A stretch of 64,000 nucleotides of DNA from Bacillus massilioanorexius (GTDB taxonomy: Bacteria; Bacillota; Bacilli; Bacillales; DSM-1321), in assembly GCF_902374955.1 (NCBI RefSeq), contig NZ_CABKRX010000102.1:1-64000 (forward strand), given 5' to 3'. The notes under the pieces were generated by a model, which worked only from the letters and a program-made list of their open reading frames with translations, was not told where the DNA came from and made no database searches. Position 1 is the stretch's first letter. Each line of letters begins with the position of its first letter. The translations under genes and the position numbers were made by a program. Below are positions 9,425 through 18,365 of the stretch, one piece after another.

Positions 9425-10072
9425 ATGAAAATTGTTATAGCTGATGATCATGCTGTCGTTCGAAGTGGATTTTCTATGATATTGAACTATCAAGAGGATA
9501 TGGAAGTAGTTGCAACTGCTGCAGATGGAAAGGAAGCATATGCCATGGTTGCTAAACATCACCCGGATGTATTATTAATGGATATTAGCATGCCACCAGG
9601 TGAGAGTGGACTAATAGCAACAGGCAAGATTAGTGAAGATTTTCCAGATACCCAAATACTGATTTTAACGATGTATGATGATGAAGAATACTTATTTTAT
9701 GTATTAAAAAATGGTGCTTCTGGCTATATATTAAAAAACTCCCCAGATGAAGAGCTTGTTTCAGCGATACGTATGGTACATCAAGGGGGTACATATATTC
9801 AGCCAAAGATGGCAACCTTGCTCGTAAATGAATTGTTAAAAAATAATCATGAAGCAGATGAACTCGATCCTTTTAAGATTTTATCCAAAAGAGAAATGGA
9901 GATATTGCTACTAGTTGCAAAAGGTTATGGAAATAAAGAAATTGCTGAAAAATTATTTATTTCTGTAAAAACTGTTGAGGCAAACAAAGCGAAAATTATG
10001 GAAAAGTTACAATTGAAAAGCCGTCCTGAATTAGTGGAGTATGCGCTAAAAAGAAAGCTGCTTGAATTTTGA
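9425..10072 (+). CDS. nreC: NreC, LuxR/NarL-type response regulator
   Basis: NreC is phosphorylated by NreB and activates nitrate and nitrite reduction genes. The receiver domain has the acidic pair DD at residues 7-8, phosphoacceptor Asp53 (VLLMDISMP) and Lys in LKNGASGYILK. A LuxR-type helix-turn-helix follows (LSKREMEILLLVAKGYGNKEIAEKLF). The ATG at 9425 is chosen because it lies seven bases after GAGGAGG; the ATG at 9419 is too close. Likely targets are narG and the transporter gene downstream. No Fnr gene is present in the window. Confidence 0.95.
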   Translation: MKIVIADDHAVVRSGFSMILNYQEDMEVVATAADGKEAYAMVAKHHPDVLLMDISMPPGESGLIATGKISEDFPDTQILILTMYDDEEYLFYVLKNGASGYILKNSPDEELVSAIRMVHQGGTYIQPKMATLLVNELLKNNHEADELDPFKILSKREMEILLLVAKGYGNKEIAEKLFISVKTVEANKAKIMEKLQLKSRPELVEYALKRKLLEF

Positions 10073-10173
10073 CCTATTGGGAAACACTAGAGTATGAACA
10101 TAAATGCTTGCTTTTGCCATCGGAGTCAGTATTTACAATGAACTAGAGTTTAGTCATTAAATTATGCGATTTT

Positions 10174-10220
10174 GTAGGGATTTTCTCTTTTACGAAAAGG
10201 GGAAATCCCTATTTTATTAT
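10174..10220 (+). terminator. Terminator of nreABC, overlapping a possible regulator site
   Basis: The arm tagggattttctcttt pairs with aaaggggaaatcccta (with G-U pairs), followed by TTTTATTAT. The right arm contains the GGGG-AAAT-CCC core also seen before narG. A TATAAT at 10226-10231 follows and could serve the transporter gene, so the hairpin may have a double role. Confidence 0.65.
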
Positions 10221-10303
10221 TTGGGTATAATATTTATTATATGAGAAGGGAATCAATACATTTGTCATTCACAATATTAATTTTTTATCAGTAGGTGAAT
10301 GGA

Positions 10304-11479
10304 ATGATCAAAAAAGTACAATTACCTTTACAAACTATGAACTTAGTTCTAGGTTTTATGGTGTGGGTAATAATTTCATCTTTACTACCTTATATCAAGG
10401 AAGATATTGTAATTCCTGATGATAAGTTAGCGATTATTGCAGCCATACCAGTAGTTCTCGGGTCCGTCTTAAGGATACCATTAGGTTATTATGCCAATAT
10501 CTTTGGAGCACGAATTGTATTTCTCGTAAGCTTTATTACTTTATTATTTCCAGTATATTTTATAAGTGAAGCAACTTCTTATATGGATTTAATTATTGGA
10601 GGTACTTTCCTAGGTATTGGAGGAGCAGTATTTTCTGTTGGTGTAACATCACTTCCAAAATACTATCCGAAGGAAAAACATGGTCTAGTTAATGGAATCT
10701 ATGGATTTGGAAATATGGGTACAGCTGTTTCTACATTCGCAGCACCAGTAGTTGCAGCTCAATTTGGATGGTCAACAGCCATTAAATTTTATCTTATCTT
10801 ACTAACTGTTTTTGCTATTTTAAACGTGTTTTTAGGCGATCGAAACGAACCAAAAATGAAAACCCCTATTGTTCAACAAATAAAAGGGGTTTATAAAAAT
10901 GAAAAAATGTGGTTCTTTTCATTATTCTATTTTATTACGTTTGGTGCATTTGTCGCATTTACTGTGTTTTTACCAAACTTCTTAGTTTCAAATTTTGGAC
11001 TTGATAAAGTAGATGCTGGGATAAGAACAGCTATCTTTATCGTACTTGCTACATGTTGTCGAACATTTGGTGGATATTTAGGGGATAAATTTGATGCTTT
11101 AAAATTATTAATGGGTGTTTTTATTGGTACAGTCATTGGAGCTGTTATCTTATCAACATCTCCTAATATGATTTTATTTACAGTTGGTATATTAATCATT
11201 GCATTATCATGTGGTATTGGAAATGGAGTTATTTTTAAGCTAGTACCTACATTTTTTATGGAACAATCAGGCATTGTAAACGGCATTGTATCGATGATGG
11301 GGGGGCTTGGAGGATTTTTCCCACCTCTTGTGTTATCTTCAATCCTTTCATATACAGGAAGTTATTCCTTAGGTTTTATCGCATTAGCATTATTTTCGAT
11401 TGTGAGCTTAATCCTAGTGATAAAATTGAATAAACAAGATCAACAGAAAAAAGTTCATCATATTAAACAAGCAAGCTAA
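10304..11479 (+). CDS. narK: Nitrate/nitrite transporter, NarK family (MFS)
   Basis: The 391-residue protein has 12 predicted membrane helices and belongs to the nitrate/nitrite porter branch of the major facilitator superfamily. It shows the first nitrate-signature-like stretch GGTFLGIGGAVFSVGVTSLPKYYP and the second GLGGFFPP. It imports nitrate and/or exports the nitrite made by NarGHI. I chose the ATG at 10304, five bases after AGGTGA, over an upstream GTG at 10295. It stands alone between the nreABC terminator and its own terminator. The TATAAT at 10226 and the NreC-like element suggest control by NreBC. Confidence 0.92.
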   Translation: MIKKVQLPLQTMNLVLGFMVWVIISSLLPYIKEDIVIPDDKLAIIAAIPVVLGSVLRIPLGYYANIFGARIVFLVSFITLLFPVYFISEATSYMDLIIGGTFLGIGGAVFSVGVTSLPKYYPKEKHGLVNGIYGFGNMGTAVSTFAAPVVAAQFGWSTAIKFYLILLTVFAILNVFLGDRNEPKMKTPIVQQIKGVYKNEKMWFFSLFYFITFGAFVAFTVFLPNFLVSNFGLDKVDAGIRTAIFIVLATCCRTFGGYLGDKFDALKLLMGVFIGTVIGAVILSTSPNMILFTVGILIIALSCGIGNGVIFKLVPTFFMEQSGIVNGIVSMMGGLGGFFPPLVLSSILSYTGSYSLGFIALALFSIVSLILVIKLNKQDQQKKVHHIKQAS

Positions 11480-11486
11480 TAGTAAG

Positions 11487-11525
11487 AAGGGCATCAGGTT
11501 ATATCCTGAATGCCCTTTTTCATTT
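11487..11525 (+). terminator. Terminator of narK
   Basis: The arms aagggcatcagg and cctgaatgccctt around ttatat are followed by TTTTT. Confidence 0.85.
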
Positions 11526-11673
11526 TATGAATAAGACTGTTTTCTGAGGTTGTTCGTTGTTAAATAAGGTTAATGGAAATCAGTTAAATAAAAGCTTGTA
11601 TCCCATCTCATGGAAAACGAGCAACGTATTGCATTGCTTAATGTAAATAATTTAAGAAAATGATAACCAACTA

Positions 11674-12519
11674 CTAGGAGTTTAGATCAGGATTCTCTAA
11701 ATAAAGTTCATATAAGTAAGCAACCCATTTACTATGTGAATTAGCACGTAAGTTTTTTAAAAGACCATGAATGATAGCGGAAGGGAGTAAGCCTTCATCT
11801 AAATGTACTTTAAGTAGTTGTAAAGATTGCTGTGTTATTGGATCAGTAATGTCATTGATTTTTTCTAACAATATATTTGAGATTTGTTCTTTTGTTAAAG
11901 TTGCTTGATTAGTAGAAAATGATAAGAACTCGTTGGGTATAAATGGAATTGTTGCATGTTCCGCAATGATTGTCGTTTTTTCTACTAATGATTCGCATAA
12001 TGCTTGCAAGTCTATAGGAAAATTATAAATAAAAAATAATTCCGAATAGTGTTTCATAAAACATTTAATAACGTATACTAGGTCAGCGTGCATGTTGTTA
12101 CTTATTTTATCGAATTGAGTTTTGACAAGATTTAAGATGATTTCGTTTAAATATTGATCATATTTTTTTAATTGCTCCAATAATTCAATATCGAATGAAG
12201 AAAATTGCTCCTTCATTAATATCTTAGCGAAAGCGGAATGTTTTTCGTAGGAGCTGAAGGTTGTGTAGTAAAAATTATATAATAATTTCTCTTTCTTTGG
12301 ATTTTCTCTGACCGATTGTTCAATATCGGCAATAATTTCACTCATAAAATATTCTATTAAACCAAATACTAATTCATTCTTTGATTTGTAAGAAAGATAA
12401 AAAGCCCCTTTAGAAATACCACATTTCTTCGTTATTTGTTGGATGGAAGTTGCTTCAATACCATTATTCGCAAATAATTCTAAGGCGTTTTCCATAATTA
12501 ATTGTTTCTTAACCATCAT
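11674..12519 (-). CDS. TetR-family regulator, YerO-like, of the adjacent RND pump
   Basis: The 281-residue protein has an N-terminal TetR helix-turn-helix (residues about 8-55: ALELFANNGIEATSIQQI, then KKCGISKGAFYLSYKSK) and a long C-terminal ligand domain. The start is the ATGATG at 12519, preceded by GGGAGTG; a longer frame to 12591 lacks a ribosome site. It is divergent from an RND transporter and flanks a TGACCAACTAGTCA palindrome. This is the same neighbourhood as B. subtilis yerO-swrC, where YerO represses the pump. Repression of the pump and of itself is inferred. Confidence 0.87.
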   Translation of the reverse strand: MMVKKQLIMENALELFANNGIEATSIQQITKKCGISKGAFYLSYKSKNELVFGLIEYFMSEIIADIEQSVRENPKKEKLLYNFYYTTFSSYEKHSAFAKILMKEQFSSFDIELLEQLKKYDQYLNEIILNLVKTQFDKISNNMHADLVYVIKCFMKHYSELFFIYNFPIDLQALCESLVEKTTIIAEHATIPFIPNEFLSFSTNQATLTKEQISNILLEKINDITDPITQQSLQLLKVHLDEGLLPSAIIHGLLKNLRANSHSKWVAYLYELYLENPDLNS

Positions 12520-12546
12520 TAACACTCCCATTACTGAGTTGACATC

Positions 12547-12560
12547 TGACCAACTAGTCA
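12547..12560. promoter_or_regulatory. Probable TetR operator
   Basis: TGACCAACTAGTCA is a 14-bp inverted repeat with one mismatch between the arms. It lies 27 bp upstream of the tetR start and about 100 bp upstream of the RND gene. It fits the TGAC-N6-GTCA type bound by TetR repressors of efflux genes. Confidence 0.6.
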
Positions 12561-12660
12561 TTATTATAAATAATTGTAAGAATATAGTCAATTGTGTGCA
12601 GATTCGGAAGCAGATTTGTTAAATGTATCACACGAATAAAGACAAGAAGAAGGTGCTATA

Positions 12661-15600
12661 GTGAAAGGGTTAGTCAATTTCGTCCTGAAAAATAAACTGG
12701 CTGTCTGGTTATTAACAATTATCATAACAGTATCAGGATTGTATTCAGGGACAAAAATGAAAATGGAGTCTATTCCGGATGTGTCAATTCCATATTTAAT
12801 TGTGATGGGGGTATACCCTGGTGCAACTCCTGAGCAAGTAATGGATGAGGTTTCAATTCCTATTGAAAAGGCCATTGAAAATCTAGATGATGTAAAGGCT
12901 GTTTATTCGAATTCATCCTCTAATGTATCACAGGTACAAGTTGAATATGAATATGGTATTGATATGGATGAGAAGAAGCGTCAACTTGAGTCTGCGCTTG
13001 ATAAAGTGACGTTACCGGAAGACGTGGAAAAACCATCTATTACGTCAATCAGTATGAATATGATGCCAGTAGTAGCCTTATCTATCAGTAGCTCTGATGA
13101 GGATATTGTAGAATTAACTTCAACTGTAGAAGATATTATTCTACCAAAAATTGAAAAGCTTGATGGTGTTGCCTCAGCAACAATCACTGGGCAGCATATT
13201 GAAGAGGTCGATTTAACTTATAATCAAGCAAAATTAAAAGAGCTTGGGTTAACAGAGCAATCTGTGAAGGATATGATCCAAGCGAGTAATATGTCCGTAT
13301 CATTGGGGTTAAAGGAATTTAAAGATGGCGAGCAGGCTGTATCTGTTGATGGTAAGGTTACAAGTGTAGAAAAACTTAAGGAAATGCTAATACCGGTAAC
13401 TCCATCAGCTAATCAACCATCACCATTTGTAAAGCTATCAGATATAGCTACAGTTGAAACAATCGGTAAAGTACAATCTGTTTCACGTACAAATGGTAAA
13501 GATGCCATTACAATTCAGATTGTTAAAGGACAGCAAGCGAATACGGTTAAGGTCGTAAACGCTGTTAAAGATTTAATTAAAGACGAAGAAGCATCCATCG
13601 ATGGATTGAAGATTGACGTAACACTCGATCAAGGTAAACCGATTGAAGATTCTGTTTATACAATGATGGAAAAAGCATTATTTGGTGGATTGATTGCAAT
13701 CCTAATCATTCTATTGTTTTTACGTGATGTTAAATCAACGATTATTTCTATTATTTCAATTCCAGTTTCGATCCTTATTGCGCTATTGATACTAAAGTCG
13801 CTCGATATAACGTTAAATATTATGACTTTAGGGGCAATCACAATAGCAATTGGACGGGTAATAGATGATTCTATTGTTGTTGTTGAAAACATTTATCGAC
13901 GCATGCATTTAAAAGAAGAAAAATTAAGTGGCCGTGCTTTAATACGTGAAGCTACCATTGAAATGTTTAAGCCAATACTTGCTTCGACATTAGTAACCGT
14001 TGCAGTATTCGCGCCTCTTATATTTGTCGGTGGTATGGTCGGAGAACTATTTATGCCGTTTGCTTTAACGATGACATTTGCGCTAGGCGGTTCATTAATT
14101 GTTGCGATTACAATAGTTCCAGCATTCTCACATTTCCTATTCCGTAAACAGCTAAATGGTCAGAAAGAAAATCGCAAGCATAAGGAAGTTGGAAAGCTTG
14201 CAAGATGGTATAAGGGTGTTCTTGAAAAAGCGTTAAATCATAAAATAATCACATCAACGATTGCGATTATTTTACTAGCAGGTTCATTAGTGTTAACTCC
14301 TTTTATCGGATTTAGCTTCATGGGATCTCAAGAAGAAAAAGTGATGTATTTAACGTATACGCCTGCTACTGGTGAGTTGATGGATGACACATTAGCTAAT
14401 ATAGAAAAAGTCGAAAAAGAATTGATGAACTATGATGATCTTGATATCATCCAATTGTCAGTAACTGACCCTAAAAATGCTGATGCTACTACTATGATGA
14501 TGGGTGGTAGCGGTGGTGCGTTAATGTACCTCATTTTTGATTCTGAAATGGAATTAGAGAAATTTAAAAAGTCAAAAGAGAAAATTGAAGATTACGTCTT
14601 TAATATTGGTCAAACAGGTGAATGGAAATCTCAAGACTTCTCTATGGGTATGAATACGAACGAAGTAAGTTATACATTAAATAGTGAAGATTTAGATGAT
14701 TTACAAACAGCTGTTAAACAAGTTGAAGATGCTCTTCAAGATGTTAAAGGACTAGAGGATGTTACATCTGATATTGAAAATCCATATATTGAGAATGTAT
14801 TTAAAGTAGACCAAGCAAATGTGTTAAAATATGGATTAACAACAGCGCAAATTGTGCAGGCTTTATCTCACAATAATGCTAATGACGTATTAACAACAGT
14901 AGAGCACGAAGGTGAAGAAATCAATGTAGTTGTCCAACGAGAAGCAGCGGCAACTCCAAAATCAGTAGACGATATATTAGCAACTGAAATTGATACAGCA
15001 ATCGGTATGAAAATGCCATTGTCTAAGTTAGTTAAAGTGGAGGAAGGAACAACGTTAAATACACTTTCTCGCTCAAAAGGAGAATATTTCGCAACGGTTT
15101 CTGGTACGATTACAGATGCTGATATTTCGAAAGCAACAACAGCAGCTGATAAAAAAATTGATAAGCTTGATTTGCCAAGAGGGGTAACGACAGATGTTGC
15201 AGGTGTTGCAGCAGATATGCAAGAAACCTTTACTCAGCTAGGTTTAGCAATGATTGCAGCAATTGCGATTGTTTACTTTATTCTTGTTGTGACGTTCGGT
15301 GAAGGATTAGCACCTTTTGCTATTCTATTCTCGTTACCGTTCACAGTTATTGGTTCGTTCGTTGGATTATTCGTCACAGGTCAAACGATTTCTGTATCTG
15401 TATTAATGGGGCTATTAATGCTCATTGGTATTGTTGTAACGAATGCCATCGTATTAGTGGACCGTATTATCCATATGGAGCATGATGGTATGAACATGCG
15501 TGACGCCATTCTTGAAGCAGGAGCGACTCGTCTTCGTCCAATCTTGATGACGGCGATTGCGACTATTGGAGCGATGATTCCAATGGCATTAGGAAATGGC

Positions 15601-15750
15601 GGAGGCGGACTCATTTCTCAAGACCTTGCCGTTACAGTTATCGGTGGTTTATTGAGTTCGACAATATTAACATTAGTTATTGTACCAATTGTTTACGAAT
15701 TACTTTCAAAAATGCTGAAGAAAAAGCGTAAGGATGTAGAAGAAAACTAA
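12661..15750 (+). CDS. RND efflux transporter, SwrC/AcrB family
   Basis: The 1029-residue protein has the RND plan: helix 1 at residues 10-30, two large extracellular porter loops and two blocks of membrane helices (about 335-480 and 855-1015). The proton-relay Asp pair is present in GRVIDDSIVVVENI. The N-terminal SIPDVSIPYLIVMGVYPGATPEQV stretch is typical of the Gram-positive SwrC (YerP) branch, which gives self-resistance to surfactin and other amphiphiles. The start is GTG at 12661 after GAAGAAGG. It is monocistronic, with the divergent TetR gene as its probable repressor. The substrate cannot be read from the sequence. Confidence 0.92.
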   Translation: MKGLVNFVLKNKLAVWLLTIIITVSGLYSGTKMKMESIPDVSIPYLIVMGVYPGATPEQVMDEVSIPIEKAIENLDDVKAVYSNSSSNVSQVQVEYEYGIDMDEKKRQLESALDKVTLPEDVEKPSITSISMNMMPVVALSISSSDEDIVELTSTVEDIILPKIEKLDGVASATITGQHIEEVDLTYNQAKLKELGLTEQSVKDMIQASNMSVSLGLKEFKDGEQAVSVDGKVTSVEKLKEMLIPVTPSANQPSPFVKLSDIATVETIGKVQSVSRTNGKDAITIQIVKGQQANTVKVVNAVKDLIKDEEASIDGLKIDVTLDQGKPIEDSVYTMMEKALFGGLIAILIILLFLRDVKSTIISIISIPVSILIALLILKSLDITLNIMTLGAITIAIGRVIDDSIVVVENIYRRMHLKEEKLSGRALIREATIEMFKPILASTLVTVAVFAPLIFVGGMVGELFMPFALTMTFALGGSLIVAITIVPAFSHFLFRKQLNGQKENRKHKEVGKLARWYKGVLEKALNHKIITSTIAIILLAGSLVLTPFIGFSFMGSQEEKVMYLTYTPATGELMDDTLANIEKVEKELMNYDDLDIIQLSVTDPKNADATTMMMGGSGGALMYLIFDSEMELEKFKKSKEKIEDYVFNIGQTGEWKSQDFSMGMNTNEVSYTLNSEDLDDLQTAVKQVEDALQDVKGLEDVTSDIENPYIENVFKVDQANVLKYGLTTAQIVQALSHNNANDVLTTVEHEGEEINVVVQREAAATPKSVDDILATEIDTAIGMKMPLSKLVKVEEGTTLNTLSRSKGEYFATVSGTITDADISKATTAADKKIDKLDLPRGVTTDVAGVAADMQETFTQLGLAMIAAIAIVYFILVVTFGEGLAPFAILFSLPFTVIGSFVGLFVTGQTISVSVLMGLLMLIGIVVTNAIVLVDRIIHMEHDGMNMRDAILEAGATRLRPILMTAIATIGAMIPMALGNGGGGLISQDLAVTVIGGLLSSTILTLVIVPIVYELLSKMLKKKRKDVEEN

Positions 15751-15757
15751 TGTTTAA

Positions 15758-15808
15758 AAAACACAGCTTCCTAGTATTTGAGGATACTAGAGAGGCTGTG
15801 TTTTTATT
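15758..15808 (+). terminator. Terminator of the RND gene
   Basis: The arm aacacagcttcctagtat pairs with atactagagaggctgtgtt, followed by TTTTATTT. Confidence 0.85.
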
Positions 15809-15899
15809 TCGAGTTTATTTTGATATTTCATTCCGTAGGGGTAATGGATTCAATAGGATTCTATCCTGAATGACCTCTTTTTTCTCTTATTCAGAAAGG

Positions 15900-16022
15900 T
15901 TAAGCTGTTTCTTTGTTCGATAGACAAATTGACGTAAAAGTTTGTGGAAAGAAATAAGCTATCAATGCCACCATAACGATCCATAGTGGTAAATATTTTG
16001 ACATGATGACAAATAGTTTCAT
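15900..16022 (-). pseudogene. Remnant of a bile acid:sodium symporter family (BASS, YocS-like) gene
   Basis: On the minus strand GGAGG precedes an ATG at 16022 that opens a 40-codon frame. It begins MKLFVIMSKYLPLWIVMVAL, continues IAYFFPQTFT, and stops at 15900. This closely resembles the first membrane helix of YocS-like BASS transporters (SK...LPLW...LxAxFFPxTF), and the rest of the roughly 320-residue protein is missing. It is best read as the 5' end of a deleted transporter gene that keeps its start signals. A small single-helix protein cannot be excluded. Confidence 0.5.
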
Positions 16023-16138
16023 GAAAGAACCTCCAGTAATTCAAATAATAATAAATGTAGAAAATATTACTATTTTTTTCCTGATCATCACAAGAATAAA
16101 TCTGAACGTTCTAATGAGTTACTATTTAAAATATAAAT

Positions 16139-16176
16139 AAACTCCCTTTTAAACGGAAAAGGGAGTTTTATTTTTG
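16139..16176. terminator. Hairpin terminator-like element
   Basis: The arms aaactccctttt and aaaagggagtttt around aaacgg are followed by a T-rich tract on the plus strand. The element is A-rich on the other side, so it may act in both directions. Confidence 0.6.
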
Positions 16177-16250
16177 TATACTAGGAGGAGCTTTAATAAT
16201 AGCTATTTTCTCCAAGATTGTTCCTTTTAAATAAGTTTAGTTAGCATATC

Positions 16251-16396
16251 GAATGAGCGTACGGTGCGACCCCAAACTACTTTATGCAGTAGAGGTTTAC
16301 CACTAGCCCTGTGGAAAGCGACCTTTCTAAAACGAAATTCAATTCAGATTATTTTCCCTAACTTGTTCACAGGTAACAGAATTTGAGAAAACAGTC
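16251..16396. repeat. GC-rich intergenic repeat, copy B (strongly decayed)
   Basis: The recognisable parts are gaatgagcgtacggtgcgac on the left, ccctgtggaaagcgacctt in the middle, cgaaattcaattcag, and a tail ending gagaaaacag. They occur in the same order as in copies C and D. The inner segment has diverged. No gene is present. Confidence 0.5.
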
Positions 16397-16419
16397 TGAA
16401 TAATAGAGTATTGTGTTGT

Positions 16420-17340
16420 TTAAGACTCATAAAATACTTTTCCAGTTTCACTTATATCATAACCATTTAATTGCTTTAATTCATTTTTAAAAGAATCAGA
16501 CTGTGTGATTTTTTTTATTAATTCAAGCAGTAAAAGATTTTCTGGCTTTTTTAAAACAACTAGATCATATCTCTCTTTGATTAATGGAATAAAGTCGACA
16601 TTGACCATTTTTGAAACATTTTCAATTCCTACTGCAGCGTCTGCTTGTCCATTTGCAACTGCAGAAGCCACTGAAAAATGACTGGTAAGTTCTTCGTCAT
16701 ATCCCTTAATACTAGAAGCTTGGATACCAAATTTCTTGAATTTCTCATCAAGAAGAATTCGAGCACCTGACCCTTTTTCACGATTAATGATTTTGATTTG
16801 TGGATTACTTAAATCTTTCCAGCTCTTAATTTGATTAGGATTACCCTTTTGTACATAAATACCAGCATTTCTTGAAACAAGATTTAGTAAAGCAAATGGA
16901 TGACTGACTAAAATTCGTTTTACATAAGGAAGATTATACTCTCCCGTTTCACTATCATATAAATGAAGACTAACAATATCACATTGTCCATTATACATGG
17001 CAATTAAGCTATTTAAGCTGCCGTTGTATAAACGTAATGGTGTTTTACGTAATTCTTTTTCGATATTTTTGCTGAGTATGTCTAATACTATATCTTGACC
17101 ACTTATCACTATTTGATCTATCGTTTTTTGTTCTTCATTCTGACTAGAGTTATTTACATTTTTATGTTTTGTTTTATTGCCGTTTTTATATCTTTCTAAG
17201 TCATCATGGTCGACACGCATTTGTCTACCGACACGATAGGCTGAAAGTTCTTCTTTTTTGATAAGATCATAGACCGTTAATTTTGATACTCTTAACAATT
17301 GGGCTACTTCTTCAATTGTATAAGAAGAGTTACTATTCAT
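16420..17340 (-). CDS. Molybdate-binding-type regulator: excisionase-like HTH plus PBP-like domain (YvgK type)
   Basis: The 306-residue protein starts with a MerR/excisionase-type helix-turn-helix (residues 4-52: YTIEEVAQLLRVSKLTVYDLIKKEE, then AYRVGRQMRVDHDDLERY). It continues with a periplasmic-binding-protein-like domain of the PF12727 type (about 80-300), with INREKGSGARILLDEKFKKFG and AVANGQADAAVGIENVSKMV. It is divergent from modA and modB. The trio matches the B. subtilis yvgK-yvgL-yvgM order. The protein probably senses oxyanion (molybdate) directly and controls modAB. It is cytosolic with no signal peptide. Confidence 0.85.
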   Translation of the reverse strand: MNSNSSYTIEEVAQLLRVSKLTVYDLIKKEELSAYRVGRQMRVDHDDLERYKNGNKTKHKNVNNSSQNEEQKTIDQIVISGQDIVLDILSKNIEKELRKTPLRLYNGSLNSLIAMYNGQCDIVSLHLYDSETGEYNLPYVKRILVSHPFALLNLVSRNAGIYVQKGNPNQIKSWKDLSNPQIKIINREKGSGARILLDEKFKKFGIQASSIKGYDEELTSHFSVASAVANGQADAAVGIENVSKMVNVDFIPLIKERYDLVVLKKPENLLLLELIKKITQSDSFKNELKQLNGYDISETGKVFYES

Positions 17341-17480
17341 CCAACCACCTCTTTCGTACTTACTTATACTAACGTGTTTGTGGAAAATCGTTTGTAATCT
17401 AAGTAAAATTATACCTTAAATCTTAAAAATATAAAAAGTAGAATGAATTTGAACGAATTATAACAATTCTATATCTATTT

Positions 17481-17519
17481 AATTATATCTTGTTATAACT
17501 AATTATATCTTGTTATAAT
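17481..17519 (+). promoter_or_regulatory. modA promoter with two tandem direct repeats (putative operator)
   Basis: The 18-bp sequence aattatatcttgttataa occurs at 17481, and 17 or more of its bases recur at 17501, a 20-bp period. The first copy contains a -35-like TTGTTA (17490-17495) and the second contains the -10 TATAAT (17514-17519), 18 bp apart. A regulator bound to two direct repeats on one DNA face would cover the promoter. The adjacent excisionase-type HTH protein is the obvious candidate. Confidence 0.6.
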
Positions 17520-17555
17520 GTGTTGTGTTGAAATCTATTATTCGGAGGTAAAATT

Positions 17556-18356
17556 GTGAAAAAGAAAACATGGGCATTATTTACTTTAATTTTAGTTTTT
17601 GTTTTATCCTTAGTAACATGTTCTGATAATGAAGAAAAAACCTCAGACAAAAAAGAAAAAGAGAAGGTTGAATTAACAGTATCAGCTGCTGCAAGTTTGA
17701 ATGATGCATTAACTGATATTCAAAATTCATATAAAGAAAAATATCCAGAAATCACTTTAAAATTCAATTTTGGAGCTTCAGGAGCTCTACAGCAACAAAT
17801 TTCACAGGGGGCGCCTGTTGATTTATTTATATCAGCCGCGGAAGATAAATTTAACACTCTTGTAAATGATGGTATGATTGATAAAGAAGAAAGTGTTAAT
17901 CTTGTAGAAAATGAGCTTGTATTGATCGTTCCAAAAGACTCAAAATTGAACATTAAAAGCTTTGAAGATTTAGCAACAGCTAATATTGAAAAGATGGCAT
18001 TAGGAACTCCTGAATCTGTGCCAGCTGGGCTATATGGAAAAGAAACATTAGAAGCTTTAAAGGTTTGGGACAAAGTAGAAAGTAAACTTGTTTACGGAAA
18101 AGACGTTCGACAAGTGTTATCTTATGTAGAAACAGGAAATGTTGATGCTGGGATCGTTTATAAAACAGATGCACTTGTTTCTGATAAAATTAAGATTGTA
18201 GCAACAGCAGGTTCAGATACACATACACCGATTATTTATCCTTTAGGTATTATTAAAGATTCAAAACATCATGATGAAGCGAAAGATTTTTACGATTATC
18301 TTCAATCAGATGCTGCTAAAAAAATTCTAGAGGAGTATGGATTTAAAATGAATTGA
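17556..18356 (+). CDS. modA: Molybdate ABC transporter substrate-binding lipoprotein ModA
   Basis: ModA captures molybdate outside the cell. A lipoprotein signal peptide ends at SLVTC (residues about 18-22). The mature protein has the type II binding fold with the ModA motifs VSAAASLNDALTDI, FNFGASGALQQQI, GAPVDLFISAAEDK and VPAGLYGKETLE, and VYKTDA near residue 205. The start is GTG at 17556 after CGGAGG. modB follows after nine bases, and the divergent regulator sits upstream. Molybdate taken up here would serve NarG. Confidence 0.94.
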   Translation: MKKKTWALFTLILVFVLSLVTCSDNEEKTSDKKEKEKVELTVSAAASLNDALTDIQNSYKEKYPEITLKFNFGASGALQQQISQGAPVDLFISAAEDKFNTLVNDGMIDKEESVNLVENELVLIVPKDSKLNIKSFEDLATANIEKMALGTPESVPAGLYGKETLEALKVWDKVESKLVYGKDVRQVLSYVETGNVDAGIVYKTDALVSDKIKIVATAGSDTHTPIIYPLGIIKDSKHHDEAKDFYDYLQSDAAKKILEEYGFKMN

Positions 18357-18365
18357 GGAAGATAA

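Noticed and set aside
12588..12875. 95-codon minus-strand frame across the start of the RND gene
   Set aside because: It is antisense to the conserved RND N-terminus and has no ribosome site.
15850..16044. 64-codon minus-strand frame
   Set aside because: It overlaps the BASS-like stub in another frame; the stub has the ribosome site and family-like residues.
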